Source: an uncultured Acidimicrobiales bacterium (GTDB lineage Bacteria > Actinomycetota > Acidimicrobiia > Acidimicrobiales > SZUA-35). Taken from it: 33,555 bases of DNA. The notes under the pieces were generated by a model, which saw nothing but the letters and a program-made list of their open reading frames with translations, was not told the origin of the DNA and did no database searches. Shown piece by piece: positions 23,752-31,483 of the stretch; the first letter of the stretch is position 1; every line of letters begins with the position of its first letter. The translations under genes and the position numbers were made by a program. The stretch is from contig CALLGK010000188.1 in NCBI GenBank assembly GCA_938009905.1, positions 1-33,555 of the forward strand, given 5' to 3'.

Positions 23752-24383
23752 CCCAGCTCCTGGTTGATCTCTGACGCGATGCTTCGAGCCAGTGCGGTGA
23801 GGCGGCGTCGGTAGGTCGCGAGATCTGGCTCGTCGAGCTTGAGGCCACGCGGCGACCACGTCAACATGTCGAGCCAGTCGGCCCGCAACGCCACCCGAGC
23901 CTTTGCGTTGCCCGGCACAATCGAGGCGAGGTAGTCCTCAACGATGACCCACAGCCTGTTGAGTTCGGCCTGTACAGCCTCCATCACCACACCGCTCTTG
24001 GCCTCGAGCAGTTCGTCGTGATGCGGCGATGAGTACGTGAGTTCCCACAGGTCGCCTTCGAAGCGCTGAAGCATGGTGTCGAGCGCCCCGAAGTGGCTGT
24101 TGGCTGACGCCATACCGGCCTCGGCGGCAGCCACCCGTTCCTCGAACACCTTGGCAAAAGCTGCAGCAAAGATGTCTTCTTTGTCGGAGAAGTACTGGTA
24201 GAGGGCAGGGCGAGAAACGCCAGCAGCCTCTGCGATGTTGGCCATCGATGTTGCCCGAAAGCCTCGCTGCATGAACTGGTCAACAGCGGCTTGGCGAATC
24301 GTCTCTCGTCGTCCGTCGGCCCGCGACGGTGCGCTGGCGTGCTGCTGGGTGACGGATTCAACCACGAGTGGATCTTGACACAT
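23748..24383 (-). CDS. TetR-family repressor
   Basis: This 211-residue protein has a TetR N-terminal HTH: RRETIRQAAVDQFMQRGFRATSMANIAEAAGVSRPALYQYFSDKEDIFAAAF (about 24-75). The C-terminal ligand-binding helices fit no named subgroup. It probably represses itself and the LLM oxidoreductase that faces it. I chose ATG 24383, which begins M-C-Q and lies in the first half-site of the large operator (24376-24434). A GTG at 24416 or 24365 is an alternative. Its stop TAG (23748-23750) overlaps the end of the DUF1501 gene by 4 bp. Confidence 0.82.
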   Translation of the reverse strand: MCQDPLVVESVTQQHASAPSRADGRRETIRQAAVDQFMQRGFRATSMANIAEAAGVSRPALYQYFSDKEDIFAAAFAKVFEERVAAAEAGMASANSHFGALDTMLQRFEGDLWELTYSSPHHDELLEAKSGVVMEAVQAELNRLWVIVEDYLASIVPGNAKARVALRADWLDMLTWSPRGLKLDEPDLATYRRRLTALARSIASEINQELG

Positions 24384-24434
24384 CTGGCTGAATGTGTCAG
24401 GTTCCAAACCTGACACATTTCGGATGAAGTGTCA
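24376..24434. promoter_or_regulatory. Large symmetric TetR operator with overlapping divergent promoters
   Basis: Four octamer half-sites are arranged about 24405: TGACACAT 24376-24383, ATGTGTCA 24392-24399, TGACACAT 24411-24418, AAGTGTCA 24427-24434, with gaps 8-11-8 bp. The centre 24391-24419 is a 13-bp perfect inverted repeat about CCA. The same bases carry TTGACA (24375-24380) 17 bp from CAGGTT (24398-24403) rightward. Leftward, CTGACA (24435-24430) lies 17 bp from CAGGTT (24412-24407). A bound repressor would cover both -35/-10 pairs. Confidence 0.72.
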
Positions 24435-24463
24435 GTTCGCCCAGCCCTTTGAGGAGTGTTCCC

Positions 24464-25429
24464 ATGACCCGTCTTGGCTACCAAATACCAAACTTCACGT
24501 TGCCCGGTGTGGCCGCAGACGATGTGTTCAACAACGTCGTCGAACAAGCGAAAGCCGCTGAAGCAGCTGGTTTCGACCGCGTGTTCGTGATGGATCACTT
24601 CTACCAATTGCCGATGCTCGGGGCACCAAACGAGCCGATGTATGAGTGCTACACGATCCTGTCTGCCCTGGCCCAACACACCAGCACCGTTCGACTGTCA
24701 TCGTTGGTCACGGGCAATACGTATCGGCATCCAACGCTGTTGGCCAAGACGGTCACCGCGCTCGATCACGTGTCTGGTGGGCGGGCGACGCTCGGCATTG
24801 GCGCCGGTTGGTTCGAGCTCGAACACCAATCACTCGGCTTCGAGTTCGGCACGTTCACCGATCGGTTCGAGAAGCTCGAGGAAGCCCTGCAGATCATCTT
24901 GCCGATGCTCAAGGGCGAGCCTGTGACACTCGACGGCAAGCACTATCAGGTGAGCGATGCGGTTAACTCACCGGCACCCATCTCTGACATTCCCATCATG
25001 ATCGGCGGCGGCGGTGAGAAAAAGACGCTTCGCATGGCGGCCCAGTACGCCAACGAATCGAACCTTGCCGGTGCCCCCATCGACGAGATCCCACGCAAGC
25101 TCGATGCACTAGCCGCCCACTGCGAACGGTTGGAGCGAGATCGTTCCGAGATCGCCGTGACGTCGCTGCAGATGGTCGTTGTTGCGCCAACGATGGAAGA
25201 AGCCGAGGCTGATCTACGCGAAGTGGCGACGGCCAAGGGCTGGAACGATGAGATCATCGAGATGGCCAAGGGACTGCTCACGTTTGGCGATCCAGACACC
25301 GTTGGCGAGAAGCTGCAGGCGGTGATGGACACGGGGATCGATGGCCTCACGATCAACTTGGCGGCCAACGGTCACAAGCCCGATCGCATCGGTCTGCTTG
25401 GCGAGATCGGATTGAAGGTCACCAGTTAG
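24464..25429 (+). CDS. LLM-class flavin-dependent oxidoreductase (probably F420-dependent)
   Basis: This 321-residue protein has the luciferase-like TIM barrel: GYQIPNFTLPG, AKAAEAAGFDRVFVMDHFYQ, LSSLVTGNTYRHPTLLAKTVTALDHVSGGRATLGIGAGWFELEH, FEKLEEALQIILPMLKG, ISDIPIMIGGGGEKKTLRMAAQYA. In actinobacteria this class usually uses coenzyme F420, though FMN members exist. The substrate is unknown. ATG 24464 follows GAGGAG (24451-24456) at 7 bases. It is transcribed away from the TetR gene through the symmetric operator, so it is the likely repressed target. It stands between the repressor and the Tad operon. Confidence 0.88.
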   Translation: MTRLGYQIPNFTLPGVAADDVFNNVVEQAKAAEAAGFDRVFVMDHFYQLPMLGAPNEPMYECYTILSALAQHTSTVRLSSLVTGNTYRHPTLLAKTVTALDHVSGGRATLGIGAGWFELEHQSLGFEFGTFTDRFEKLEEALQIILPMLKGEPVTLDGKHYQVSDAVNSPAPISDIPIMIGGGGEKKTLRMAAQYANESNLAGAPIDEIPRKLDALAAHCERLERDRSEIAVTSLQMVVVAPTMEEAEADLREVATAKGWNDEIIEMAKGLLTFGDPDTVGEKLQAVMDTGIDGLTINLAANGHKPDRIGLLGEIGLKVTS

Positions 25430-25445
25430 CGAGTTGCAGATGGTG

Positions 25446-25473
25446 TTGGAACGGCGGCCGTCGCTCGTAGTCT
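25446..25473 (+). promoter_or_regulatory. Promoter of the Tad operon
   Basis: TTGGAA (25446-25451), 16-bp spacer, TAGTCT (25468-25473), in the right place for a transcript starting about 25480, some 125 bases before the first tad gene. Confidence 0.5.
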
Positions 25474-25488
25474 GAGCGTTCGGTCGTT

Positions 25489-25548
25489 GAGCGGCAGGGT
25501 TGTTCAGCAAGGTCGTCCCGCCGCTCCGACCCACAGGCTCACCGAGCC
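25489..25548 (+). promoter_or_regulatory. Two hairpins in the Tad operon leader
   Basis: GAGCGGC-a-GGG (25489-25499) pairs with CCC-GCCGCTC (25517-25526), with one bulged A. GGCTC-acc-GAGCC (25536-25548) forms a second short hairpin. Both lie between the predicted start and the first gene. There is no T-run, so RNA control or mRNA stability is more likely than termination. Confidence 0.4.
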
Positions 25549-25605
25549 GTCACCTTCCCCCGCAACGCGATGAGCCCGTGATGGGCCATGGTCTGGGGAG
25601 GCTTT

Positions 25606-26253
25606 GTGCTTTCGTTCTATGCCGCCAAGGGCGGTGTGGGTTGTTCGGTCACCGCGGCCGCCACTGCTGTGCTCGCGAGTCGCGAGGGGCCGGTGCTTCT
25701 CGTTGACTTGCTTGGCGATCAGCCTGCGCTGTTTGGCCTCGACGCCGCCAGTCCTGGTTTGGCCGACTGGTTCGGCGCCGATGCACCGTTGCCCGATGCG
25801 CTGAGTCGGCTCGAGGTGCCGGTCGACGACCGCTTGTCGTTGTTGCCGCTTGGTCGCGACCCGGGCCACACCACGTGGCTGGGCTCTGGCAACCCGGAGC
25901 AATACCAAACGTTGGCCCGGTTACTGCGGCTTGAAGGTCGCGAGATCGTCGTCGATGTCGGCACTGCGGCCGACCCGGCCCGTTCGATTCTGGGGGCATC
26001 GAACGCCGCCATCTTGGTGAGTCGACTGTGTTACCTGGCAACGCGGGCGGCTCGACCGTTGCTGCCGCCAGACGACGTCGTGGTGATCGACGAGCCGGGA
26101 CGAGCCCTTCGGCCATCTGATCTTGCTGCCGTGTTTGGAACTGCCATCGACACGGTGTTGCCGTGGGATCCAGCCGTGGCCCGAGCCGTCGACGCCGGGC
26201 TCTTCGCCGCTCGCTTGCCTCGATCGCTGCACCGTTTGCGAGACCTGCTGTGA
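25606..26253 (+). CDS. tadZ: TadZ/CpaE-like MinD/ParA-family ATPase of the Tad pilus
   Basis: This 215-residue protein has a deviant Walker A FYAAKGGVGCSVTAAATA (8-20), the LLVDLLGDQPALFGL segment of MinD/ParA proteins, and EIVVDVGTAADPA further on. The receiver-like N-terminal domain of larger CpaE proteins is absent. It should position the pilus machinery at the membrane. I chose GTG 25606 because GGAGG (25597-25601) is directly upstream. ATG 25588 in the same frame is an alternative. It is the first gene of a tightly packed operon, and its stop overlaps the start of tadA (GTGA). Confidence 0.8.
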   Translation: MLSFYAAKGGVGCSVTAAATAVLASREGPVLLVDLLGDQPALFGLDAASPGLADWFGADAPLPDALSRLEVPVDDRLSLLPLGRDPGHTTWLGSGNPEQYQTLARLLRLEGREIVVDVGTAADPARSILGASNAAILVSRLCYLATRAARPLLPPDDVVVIDEPGRALRPSDLAAVFGTAIDTVLPWDPAVARAVDAGLFAARLPRSLHRLRDLL

Positions 26254-27329
26254 GTGCACCGTTGCCGCTGGCCGAGCGATTGATTGCGTGGCTTGCCACA
26301 GATGGGGATGCGTCGCGAGCAGATCTGATCGACCGGGTGCGTCTTAGCGAGCCATTGCTCGATGGAGCCGAGATTGTTCGCGCTGTCGATCGAGCGCTCG
26401 AGCGAGCTCATGGCCTTGGCGCGATCGCCGAGCTGTTCAACGACCCAGACGTCACCGAGATCATGATCAACGGGCCGGGCCAGGTCTGGATCGACCGCGG
26501 CGGCATGCTCGAGCCAACAACAACCAGGCTGGACGAGACCGAGATCGCCGTGCTCACGAGCCGTGTTCTCGAACCGCTATCGCTTCGTGTCGATCGCACA
26601 AGCCCGATTGTGGATGCCCGTCTTCCTGATGGCAGCCGCGTCAATGTCGTTGCGCCACCGGTGGCGGTTGACGGGATGATCGTCACGATCCGGCGGTTTC
26701 GGCGGCTCAAGCTTGGTCTCGACGCCTTTGGACCTGCGTCGTGCGCTGAGGTGCTGGCCGACTTGGTGCGCAAGCGCTCGACGATTCTCGTAGTTGGTGG
26801 GACAGGGGCCGGAAAGACCACGCTGCTCAACGCCATCGGCACGCTCCTACCGCCAGCAGAACGAATCGTGGTGGTTGAGGACACCACCGAACTTCAACTG
26901 CCGGGCGATCACATCGTGCGGCTCGAGGCGCGCGCTGCCAATGCAGAAGGCGTAGGTCTGGTGACGATGCGCGAGCTCGTGAGGACGGCGCTGCGCATGC
27001 GCCCCGATCGGTTAGTGATTGGCGAGGTACGAGGGGGCGAAGCGCTCGACTTGCTGATGGCGCTCAACACGGGCCATGAGGGTTCGCTTGCAACGTGTCA
27101 CGCCAACAGTCCTGAGGCTGGCCTACGGCGGCTCGAGGTGTTGGCACTGCTCGGCGGCGTTGATCTGCCGCTCGAAGCCGTTCGCCAACAGATTGCGGAG
27201 GCGTTCGATGTGATCGTTCACGTGACCCGCCGTGCCGACGGCCAACGACTGATCACCTCGCTAGCCACCGTCCATCCAGCAGGACTTCGCACCGAATGGC
27301 AGGCGACATCATCACGGAGCAGATTGTGA
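26250..27329 (+). CDS. tadA: TadA/CpaF secretion ATPase
   Basis: This 359-residue protein is a type II/IV secretion ATPase of the CpaF subfamily: FNDPDVTEIMINGPGQVWIDR (62-82), SPIVDARLPDGSRVNVVAPPV, Walker A GGTGAGKT (183-190), Asp box VVVEDTTELQLPGDH, TMRELVRTALRMRPDRLVIGEVRGGEALDLLMALNTGHEGSLATCHANSP (Walker B and His box). It powers assembly of the Flp pilus at the cytoplasmic membrane. It starts at GTG 26250, in GTGA with the stop of tadZ. The upstream in-frame part overlaps tadZ and is not family-like. Confidence 0.95.
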   Translation: MSAPLPLAERLIAWLATDGDASRADLIDRVRLSEPLLDGAEIVRAVDRALERAHGLGAIAELFNDPDVTEIMINGPGQVWIDRGGMLEPTTTRLDETEIAVLTSRVLEPLSLRVDRTSPIVDARLPDGSRVNVVAPPVAVDGMIVTIRRFRRLKLGLDAFGPASCAEVLADLVRKRSTILVVGGTGAGKTTLLNAIGTLLPPAERIVVVEDTTELQLPGDHIVRLEARAANAEGVGLVTMRELVRTALRMRPDRLVIGEVRGGEALDLLMALNTGHEGSLATCHANSPEAGLRRLEVLALLGGVDLPLEAVRQQIAEAFDVIVHVTRRADGQRLITSLATVHPAGLRTEWQATSSRSRL

Positions 27330-28156
27330 TGGGGGAGATTGTGACCGGCGGGCTCGTGGCGCTTGGTCTGTCGATTGGGATGGCGATTGCGGTGCTGCTG
27401 GCCGCTGATCGTCGTGCGTCGGTGGGTCTTCGGGGGAGTGGGAAGGCAGCTGATCCACCGGACGTGCACGCTTCGACGTTGGCGCTTGGCAGCGGAGGGC
27501 TTCTGGTGGTTGGTCTGGCGCTGTGGCTCCGCAGCCCGACCGTTGGACTGCTTGGGCCTTGGCTGGGCTGGTGGGGTTGGCGACAGCGTCAGCTGATGAA
27601 TGAGCGGGCCGATCGAAGGCGTCTGCAGAGTGAGGTGATTGAGGCTGTTGATGCCACGATCATGCAACTTCGATCTGGCCAGCCGCTGGCGGTGGCCTTC
27701 CAACGCTCGCTCGATGACGAGGCGGTGGCCCATGTGGCGAGCTCGTTGCGGCCGTCGCTGAGCCGGGCAAAGGGTGGGGCTCCTCTAGCCGTTGCGCTCG
27801 ATGAGGTTGCTGACGATGCCGGGAGCTCATGCTTGCGGCTTGTCGCCGCCACGGTGGCCACGCTCAGCCTCAACGGCGGAGCAGCGGTTGCTTCGCTTGA
27901 ACGGTTGAACGACACGCTCCGAGCTCGTCGCGCCGCAATGCACGAGAGTCGGGCGCAGGCTTCGCAGGCAACGGCATCCGCTGCGGTGATGGGAAGCCTC
28001 CCCGTGGTGTTCGGCAGTGTCGTCGCCATCATCGAGCCCGCGCTTGCCAACTTCTACCTCCGCCACCCGATTGGCGTGGTTTGTGTGTTGGTGAGCGCAG
28101 CCCTCACCTCCGTTGGCTGGTTGTGGATGGAACGTGTCATCGAAGCCGAACGATGA
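27329..28156 (+). CDS. tadB: TadB-like inner-membrane component
   Basis: This 275-residue protein has the T2SSF-type platform layout: two N-terminal helices (about 5-26, 58-88), a cytoplasmic bundle with EVIEAVDATIMQLRSGQPLAVAFQRSLDD, ALDEVADDAGSSCLRLVAATVATLSLNGGAAVASLERLNDTLRARR, and C-terminal helices (MGSLPVVFGSVVAIIEPA, GVVCVLVSAALTSVGWLW). It anchors the pilus base with TadC. ATG 27329 overlaps the tadA stop as TGATG. An in-frame ATG at 27296 is possible but would overlap tadA by 34 bases. Its stop overlaps tadC as ATGA. Confidence 0.88.
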   Translation: MGEIVTGGLVALGLSIGMAIAVLLAADRRASVGLRGSGKAADPPDVHASTLALGSGGLLVVGLALWLRSPTVGLLGPWLGWWGWRQRQLMNERADRRRLQSEVIEAVDATIMQLRSGQPLAVAFQRSLDDEAVAHVASSLRPSLSRAKGGAPLAVALDEVADDAGSSCLRLVAATVATLSLNGGAAVASLERLNDTLRARRAAMHESRAQASQATASAAVMGSLPVVFGSVVAIIEPALANFYLRHPIGVVCVLVSAALTSVGWLWMERVIEAER

Positions 28157-28857
28157 CGTCGTTGCTGATTGGCATCACGGCCGCGTTGGCCGTCGCTGGC
28201 GCACTGTGGCCCGACATCACGCCTCGGCGCCCTCATGCAGCGGTCGATACCGCGCCCGACCGTCTCTCGTGGCTGCCGCTGTGGGCTGGCGGCGCCACTG
28301 GCGCAGTTCTGGTTTCCATCGTGATCGGGTTGGTCCCCACCGTGGCGCTCTTCGGGGCGGCAGTTGGCGCCCGTTGGTGGCGGGGACGCGTGATCCACGC
28401 CGCTCGACAGCGGCTCATCGACGATGCACTTCCCGAGGTGATCGATCTGCTCGCCGTGGTGTTTGGGGCCGGTGGAACCGCCAGCCAATGCCTGGCCGTG
28501 CTGGCCGATCGAGGCCCGTTGGCAACTCGTCCCGGCGTTGCCGTCGCTCGCCGACAACAAGCTGTGGGTACGTCGCTTGTTGCGTGCTTGGAATCGCTTG
28601 TCGACGAGCTCGGGCCTGCGTATCGCCCGGCCGTGCGTGTGTTGGTCGCAACCGAACGCGATGGAGCACCGGTTGCCACACTGCTTGAACGGCTGGCCGA
28701 TGAGTCGCGTTCGGCTCGGCGCCGTCAGATGGAGGCCAGAGCTCGCCGACTTCCGGTGCTGCTGCTCGGCCCGCTGGTTGTGTGCTTCCTGCCTGCCGTT
28801 GTGGTGGGCACGATCGTCCCGCTAGTAGTCGTTTCTCTCCAGCGGCTCACGGGGTGA
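28153..28857 (+). CDS. tadC: TadC-like inner-membrane component
   Basis: This 234-residue second platform protein has N-terminal helices (about 3-17, 44-72), a T2SSF-like core DDALPEVIDLLAVVFGAGGTASQCLAVLADRG, then ATERDGAPVATLLERLADESRSARRRQMEARARRLPVLLLGPLVVCFLPAVVVGTIVPLVVVSL. It starts at ATG 28153 (ATGA, overlapping the tadB stop). TadB and TadC act as a pair below the pilus. Confidence 0.88.
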   Translation: MTSLLIGITAALAVAGALWPDITPRRPHAAVDTAPDRLSWLPLWAGGATGAVLVSIVIGLVPTVALFGAAVGARWWRGRVIHAARQRLIDDALPEVIDLLAVVFGAGGTASQCLAVLADRGPLATRPGVAVARRQQAVGTSLVACLESLVDELGPAYRPAVRVLVATERDGAPVATLLERLADESRSARRRQMEARARRLPVLLLGPLVVCFLPAVVVGTIVPLVVVSLQRLTG

Positions 28858-28937
28858 CATCGCAGCGTTCGTTCCTGAACGTTGCCTCCGTCGCAGCTTC
28901 GGCTGTCACTCAATTCATCATTGAAAGGACAGTCATC

Positions 28938-29153
28938 ATGTTGATGCTGCATGCCCTCGTCACCCACCGATCCGATGGGTGGTTGTCCTCCCACCGTCTC
29001 AGCGAGCGTGGCCAGGCCACTGCCGAGTACGCCCTCGTCATTGTGGGAGCGGCGACCATCGCCGGTCTCGTTCTGGCGTGGGCTGCCGGCACGGGGAAGA
29101 TCAGCCGTCTGCTGAACGCGGTGCTCGACGCCGTGATCGGAAAGGTGGGCTGA
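28938..29153 (+). CDS. Flp pilin-like / DUF4244-type protein
   Basis: This 71-residue protein has a short charged leader (HRLSERGQATAEYALVIVGAATIAGLVLAWAAGTGKISRLLNAVLDAV), where GQATAEYALVIVG is the pilin cleavage and hydrophobic-helix motif. In actinobacteria DUF4244 proteins occupy this place between tadC and tadE. It probably forms the pilus subunit, cut after the Gly of the RG-Q type leader. I chose ATG 28938 with AAAGGA (28924-28929) eight bases before. The 81-bp gap after tadC, and its own strong ribosome-binding site, fit higher expression than the platform genes. Confidence 0.83.
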   Translation: MLMLHALVTHRSDGWLSSHRLSERGQATAEYALVIVGAATIAGLVLAWAAGTGKISRLLNAVLDAVIGKVG

Positions 29154-29539
29154 TGGCTCGGGGGAGTGGTCGGCGCCGGCCCGAATCCGGCCAAGCAACG
29201 GTTGAGTTGGCGCTGACCCTTCCCCTGGTCGTGCTCTTCTCGTTGATGGTTGTGCAAGCCGGGCTCGTCGCCAAGGATCTTGTACTCGTGCATCACGCGG
29301 CGCGTGAGGGAGCAAGAGCAGCCGCTGTTGATCCAACACCGAGCGCGGCCCGAGCCGGCGTGACGGGAGGAGCTCGTCTCGACGCTGGTCGCCTCAACGT
29401 GTCGTTGAGCGGCGGTACGAGCGAGGGCGACCAAGCCACCGTTCGTGTTGTGTACGCCTCACCAACCAATGTGCCGATCGTCGGCGCGCTCGTTGGTGAC
29501 ATCAGCCTGACGGCCGACGTCACCATGCGAGTCGAATGA
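29153..29539 (+). CDS. tadE: TadE-like minor pseudopilin
   Basis: This 128-residue protein is TadE-like: RRPESGQATVELALTLPLVVLFSLMVVQAGLVAKDLVLVHHAAREGARAAAV contains the SGQATVELA motif, one membrane helix, and the HHAAREGARAA segment typical of TadE. The extracellular part (60-128) is short. ATG 29153 shares TGATG with the pilin gene stop. It is the last gene in the operon. A family C repeat follows 10 bp later and faces the convergent DJ-1 gene. Confidence 0.9.
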   Translation: MARGSGRRRPESGQATVELALTLPLVVLFSLMVVQAGLVAKDLVLVHHAAREGARAAAVDPTPSAARAGVTGGARLDAGRLNVSLSGGTSEGDQATVRVVYASPTNVPIVGALVGDISLTADVTMRVE

Positions 29540-29549
29540 ATGCGATCGA

Positions 29550-29604
29550 GCGGTTCTGGAGGCCGTGCGCCACGTTTCGGTGCTCTACGGCCTCCAGAAC
29601 GGGG
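29550..29604 (+). repeat. Family C hairpin repeat, copy C2
   Basis: GTTCTGGAGGCCGT (29553-29566) and ACGGCCTCCAGAAC (29587-29600) are perfect 14-bp arms with an inner CCAC/GTG pairing. The sequence matches C1 (11739-11792) over about 50 bp. It lies between the convergent tadE and DJ-1 genes, as C1 does between its convergent pair. No T-run follows. Confidence 0.87.
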
Positions 29605-29627
29605 AGATCAGTGAGGTTCGAAGCCGG

Positions 29628-30266
29628 TTACTGCTTGGTCTGGGCGTACTCGATGAGCCGGGTCATCACGGCGTCGTCGACCTTGTCGACACTGCCGGCG
29701 TCGAACGGCGGCATCGGGTCGTACTCGATCATGAGTTGCATGGCCTTGGCCGCGATGTCGTCAACCAAGAGTTCGGACAACCGCAACGCCATGTCGATGC
29801 CAGACGACACGCCAGCGGCGGTGATGATGCGCTCATCGAGATGCTCAACCACCCGGGTGCCGCTTGGTGTGGCCCCCATCTTCTCGAGCGTTGCGTAGGC
29901 GCCCCAGTGGGTGGTTGCGGTGAGTCCATCGAGCAGTCCGGCGGCACCCAAAACATGAGAGCCGGTGCACACCGATGTGGTGTATCTGGTCGTTGGGTGC
30001 ACGGCCTTGATCCAGTCAACGAGCGAGCTGCCGTTTTCGTGGGCTCGTGTGCCAACACCGCCTGGCACCACAACAACGTCGGGGTTTGGGACCTCAGCGA
30101 AGGTTTTGTCGACGTTGAGGCCAAGAAAGCCGTTGTCGGTTCGGACTTCGCCAACTTCGTCACCAACGAAGACGACTTCAGCGCCGGGAAGCCGCTGCAG
30201 CACCTCGTAGGGGCCGATGCCGTCGAGGGCCGTGAGTTGATGAAAGAGGGGAATCGCGATCTGCAT
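29628..30266 (-). CDS. DJ-1/PfpI family protein (isonitrile hydratase-like)
   Basis: This 212-residue protein has the DJ-1/PfpI nucleophile elbow SVCTGSHVLGAAGLL with Cys100, an acidic residue Asp15 in LDGIGPYEVL near the active site, and ATTHWGAYATLEKMG, as in isonitrile hydratase-like members. The activity is unproven; isonitrile hydration and glyoxalase-type roles are both possible. ATG 30266 follows AGGA. It lies 23 bp downstream of the GlxA-type regulator, whose N-terminal half is the same fold, so the two are probably an operon and may share a ligand. Confidence 0.85.
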   Translation of the reverse strand: MQIAIPLFHQLTALDGIGPYEVLQRLPGAEVVFVGDEVGEVRTDNGFLGLNVDKTFAEVPNPDVVVVPGGVGTRAHENGSSLVDWIKAVHPTTRYTTSVCTGSHVLGAAGLLDGLTATTHWGAYATLEKMGATPSGTRVVEHLDERIITAAGVSSGIDMALRLSELLVDDIAAKAMQLMIEYDPMPPFDAGSVDKVDDAVMTRLIEYAQTKQ

Positions 30267-30289
30267 GGGTGTGCTTTCCTGATGGTGGG

Positions 30290-31288
30290 TTAGTGCTTGA
30301 CGGGTGTTGCGAATCGTTTGCGGTAGTCGTCTGGCGATACCCCGAGGTGGCGCTGGAAGCTGCGGCGCAGGGTTTCACTTGAGCCAAAGCCGCAGTGGCG
30401 GGCGATGGCTGCCATGCCGGCGTCTGTCGCTTCGAGTTGTTGTCGAGCCGCCTCGAGCCGCACTTTCTCGACGTAGCGAGCTGGGGTTTCGCCAACTTCT
30501 GACCGGAAGCGCCGAGTGAGGTGGCGAGCCGACATGCCGACCGTCTGAGCCAAGTGCTCGATCGAGAGGTCGGCTGAGGGGTCGGCGTGAATCAAGTCTT
30601 GGGCTTGTCGAATGGGGGGCGTCTCGGCCTGTTGGCTCCAGATGGCGGCCGAGAATTGTGATTGGCCACCTGGCCGCCGCAGAAACACCACGAGCCACCG
30701 AGCAACCTCTTGGGCAACGTTCGAGCCGAGGTCTTCCTCGACAAGGGCGAGTGCAAGATCGATACCAGCGGTGACACCGGCCGAGCTCCACACGTTGCCA
30801 TCGCGCACCCAAATGGCGTTCAGGTCAACATCAATGTCGGGATACATCTCGGCGAGCCGATCGGCGTAGGCCCAGTGGGTCGCCGCCCGCTTGCCCCGCA
30901 ACAACCCCGCGGCTGCGGCGATGAAGGTGCCCGTGCACACCGAGGCGACGCGCTCGACGTTCGTTGCCGTTTGTCGAATCCATTCGAGGAGTTCATCGTC
31001 GCCAATGGCTTCGCGGCGGGAGCCGAAACCTCCCGGAAGCAAGAGCGTGCCCGAAGGGGTCGAGTGGTCGGGGAGAGCGTCGGCGTAGAGGGCGAGGCCG
31101 GACTCACCCTTGATGGGGCCGGCTTCGGTCGCCACGAGGTTGAGCTGATAGCGCATTCCGCTGTGGCCCAAGGCATCGGCAACCTGGTTGGCCGCGTGAA
31201 AGACCTCGTAGGGGCCAACGATGTCGAGTGGCTGGTGTCGTTCGTAGGCGACGAGCCACACGTCGTGGGTCGAGTTCGTCGGGGTCAC
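30290..31288 (-). CDS. GlxA-type transcriptional regulator: DJ-1/PfpI domain plus AraC HTH
   Basis: This 332-residue protein has an N-terminal DJ-1/PfpI-like sensor (1-195) with VASVCTGTFIAAAAGLL (Cys118) and ATHWAYADRLAEMYPDI. A C-terminal AraC/XylS double HTH (about 235-332) follows: DLSIEHLAQTVGMSARHLTRRFRSEVGETPARYVEKVRLEAARQQLEATD and RHCGFGSSETLRRSFQRHLGVSPDDYRKRF. I chose GTG 31288 (9 residues before the first strand). GTG 31333 is possible. An even longer start would lie in a family A repeat (31359-31408) and is rejected. It probably controls the adjacent DJ-1 gene. Confidence 0.87.
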   Translation of the reverse strand: MTPTNSTHDVWLVAYERHQPLDIVGPYEVFHAANQVADALGHSGMRYQLNLVATEAGPIKGESGLALYADALPDHSTPSGTLLLPGGFGSRREAIGDDELLEWIRQTATNVERVASVCTGTFIAAAAGLLRGKRAATHWAYADRLAEMYPDIDVDLNAIWVRDGNVWSSAGVTAGIDLALALVEEDLGSNVAQEVARWLVVFLRRPGGQSQFSAAIWSQQAETPPIRQAQDLIHADPSADLSIEHLAQTVGMSARHLTRRFRSEVGETPARYVEKVRLEAARQQLEATDAGMAAIARHCGFGSSETLRRSFQRHLGVSPDDYRKRFATPVKH

Positions 31289-31358
31289 AGCTCCACTGTG
31301 GGCCAGGTTGACTATGTCGTCAATGACGCACACCCCACCATTTCGGCCATCCCTTCCC

Positions 31359-31408
31359 GGATTGGTGTGCTGAGACGGTCGTAAGTGGTCACCTGGGCAC
31401 ACCAATCC
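31359..31408 (+). repeat. Family A hairpin repeat, copy A3 (50 bp)
   Basis: It has perfect 12-bp arms, GGATTGGTGTGC (31359-31370) and GCACACCAATCC (31397-31408), around a 26-base core. It is 49 of 50 bases identical to A4. It is co-oriented with A1/A2 despite lying 31 kb away. Confidence 0.92.
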
Positions 31409-31420
31409 TTGTGGTGGCGC

Positions 31421-31470
31421 TGATTGGTGTGCTGAGACGGTCGTAAGTGGTCACCTGGGCACACCAATCC
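31421..31470 (+). repeat. Family A hairpin repeat, copy A4 (50 bp)
   Basis: It has perfect 11-bp arms (31422-31432, 31459-31469). It sits 12 bp after A3 (62-bp period) and 13 bp before the helicase stop. A3/A4 lie in the gap between the helicase and the regulator, which run in the same direction. Confidence 0.92.
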
Positions 31471-31483
31471 CGGCGGCCGAGGG

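Noticed and set aside
31289-31405. N-terminal extension of the GlxA-type regulator into the family A repeat
   Set aside because: The extra residues are encoded by repeat A3 itself and occur at other copies in the same form. A later GTG fits the family start.
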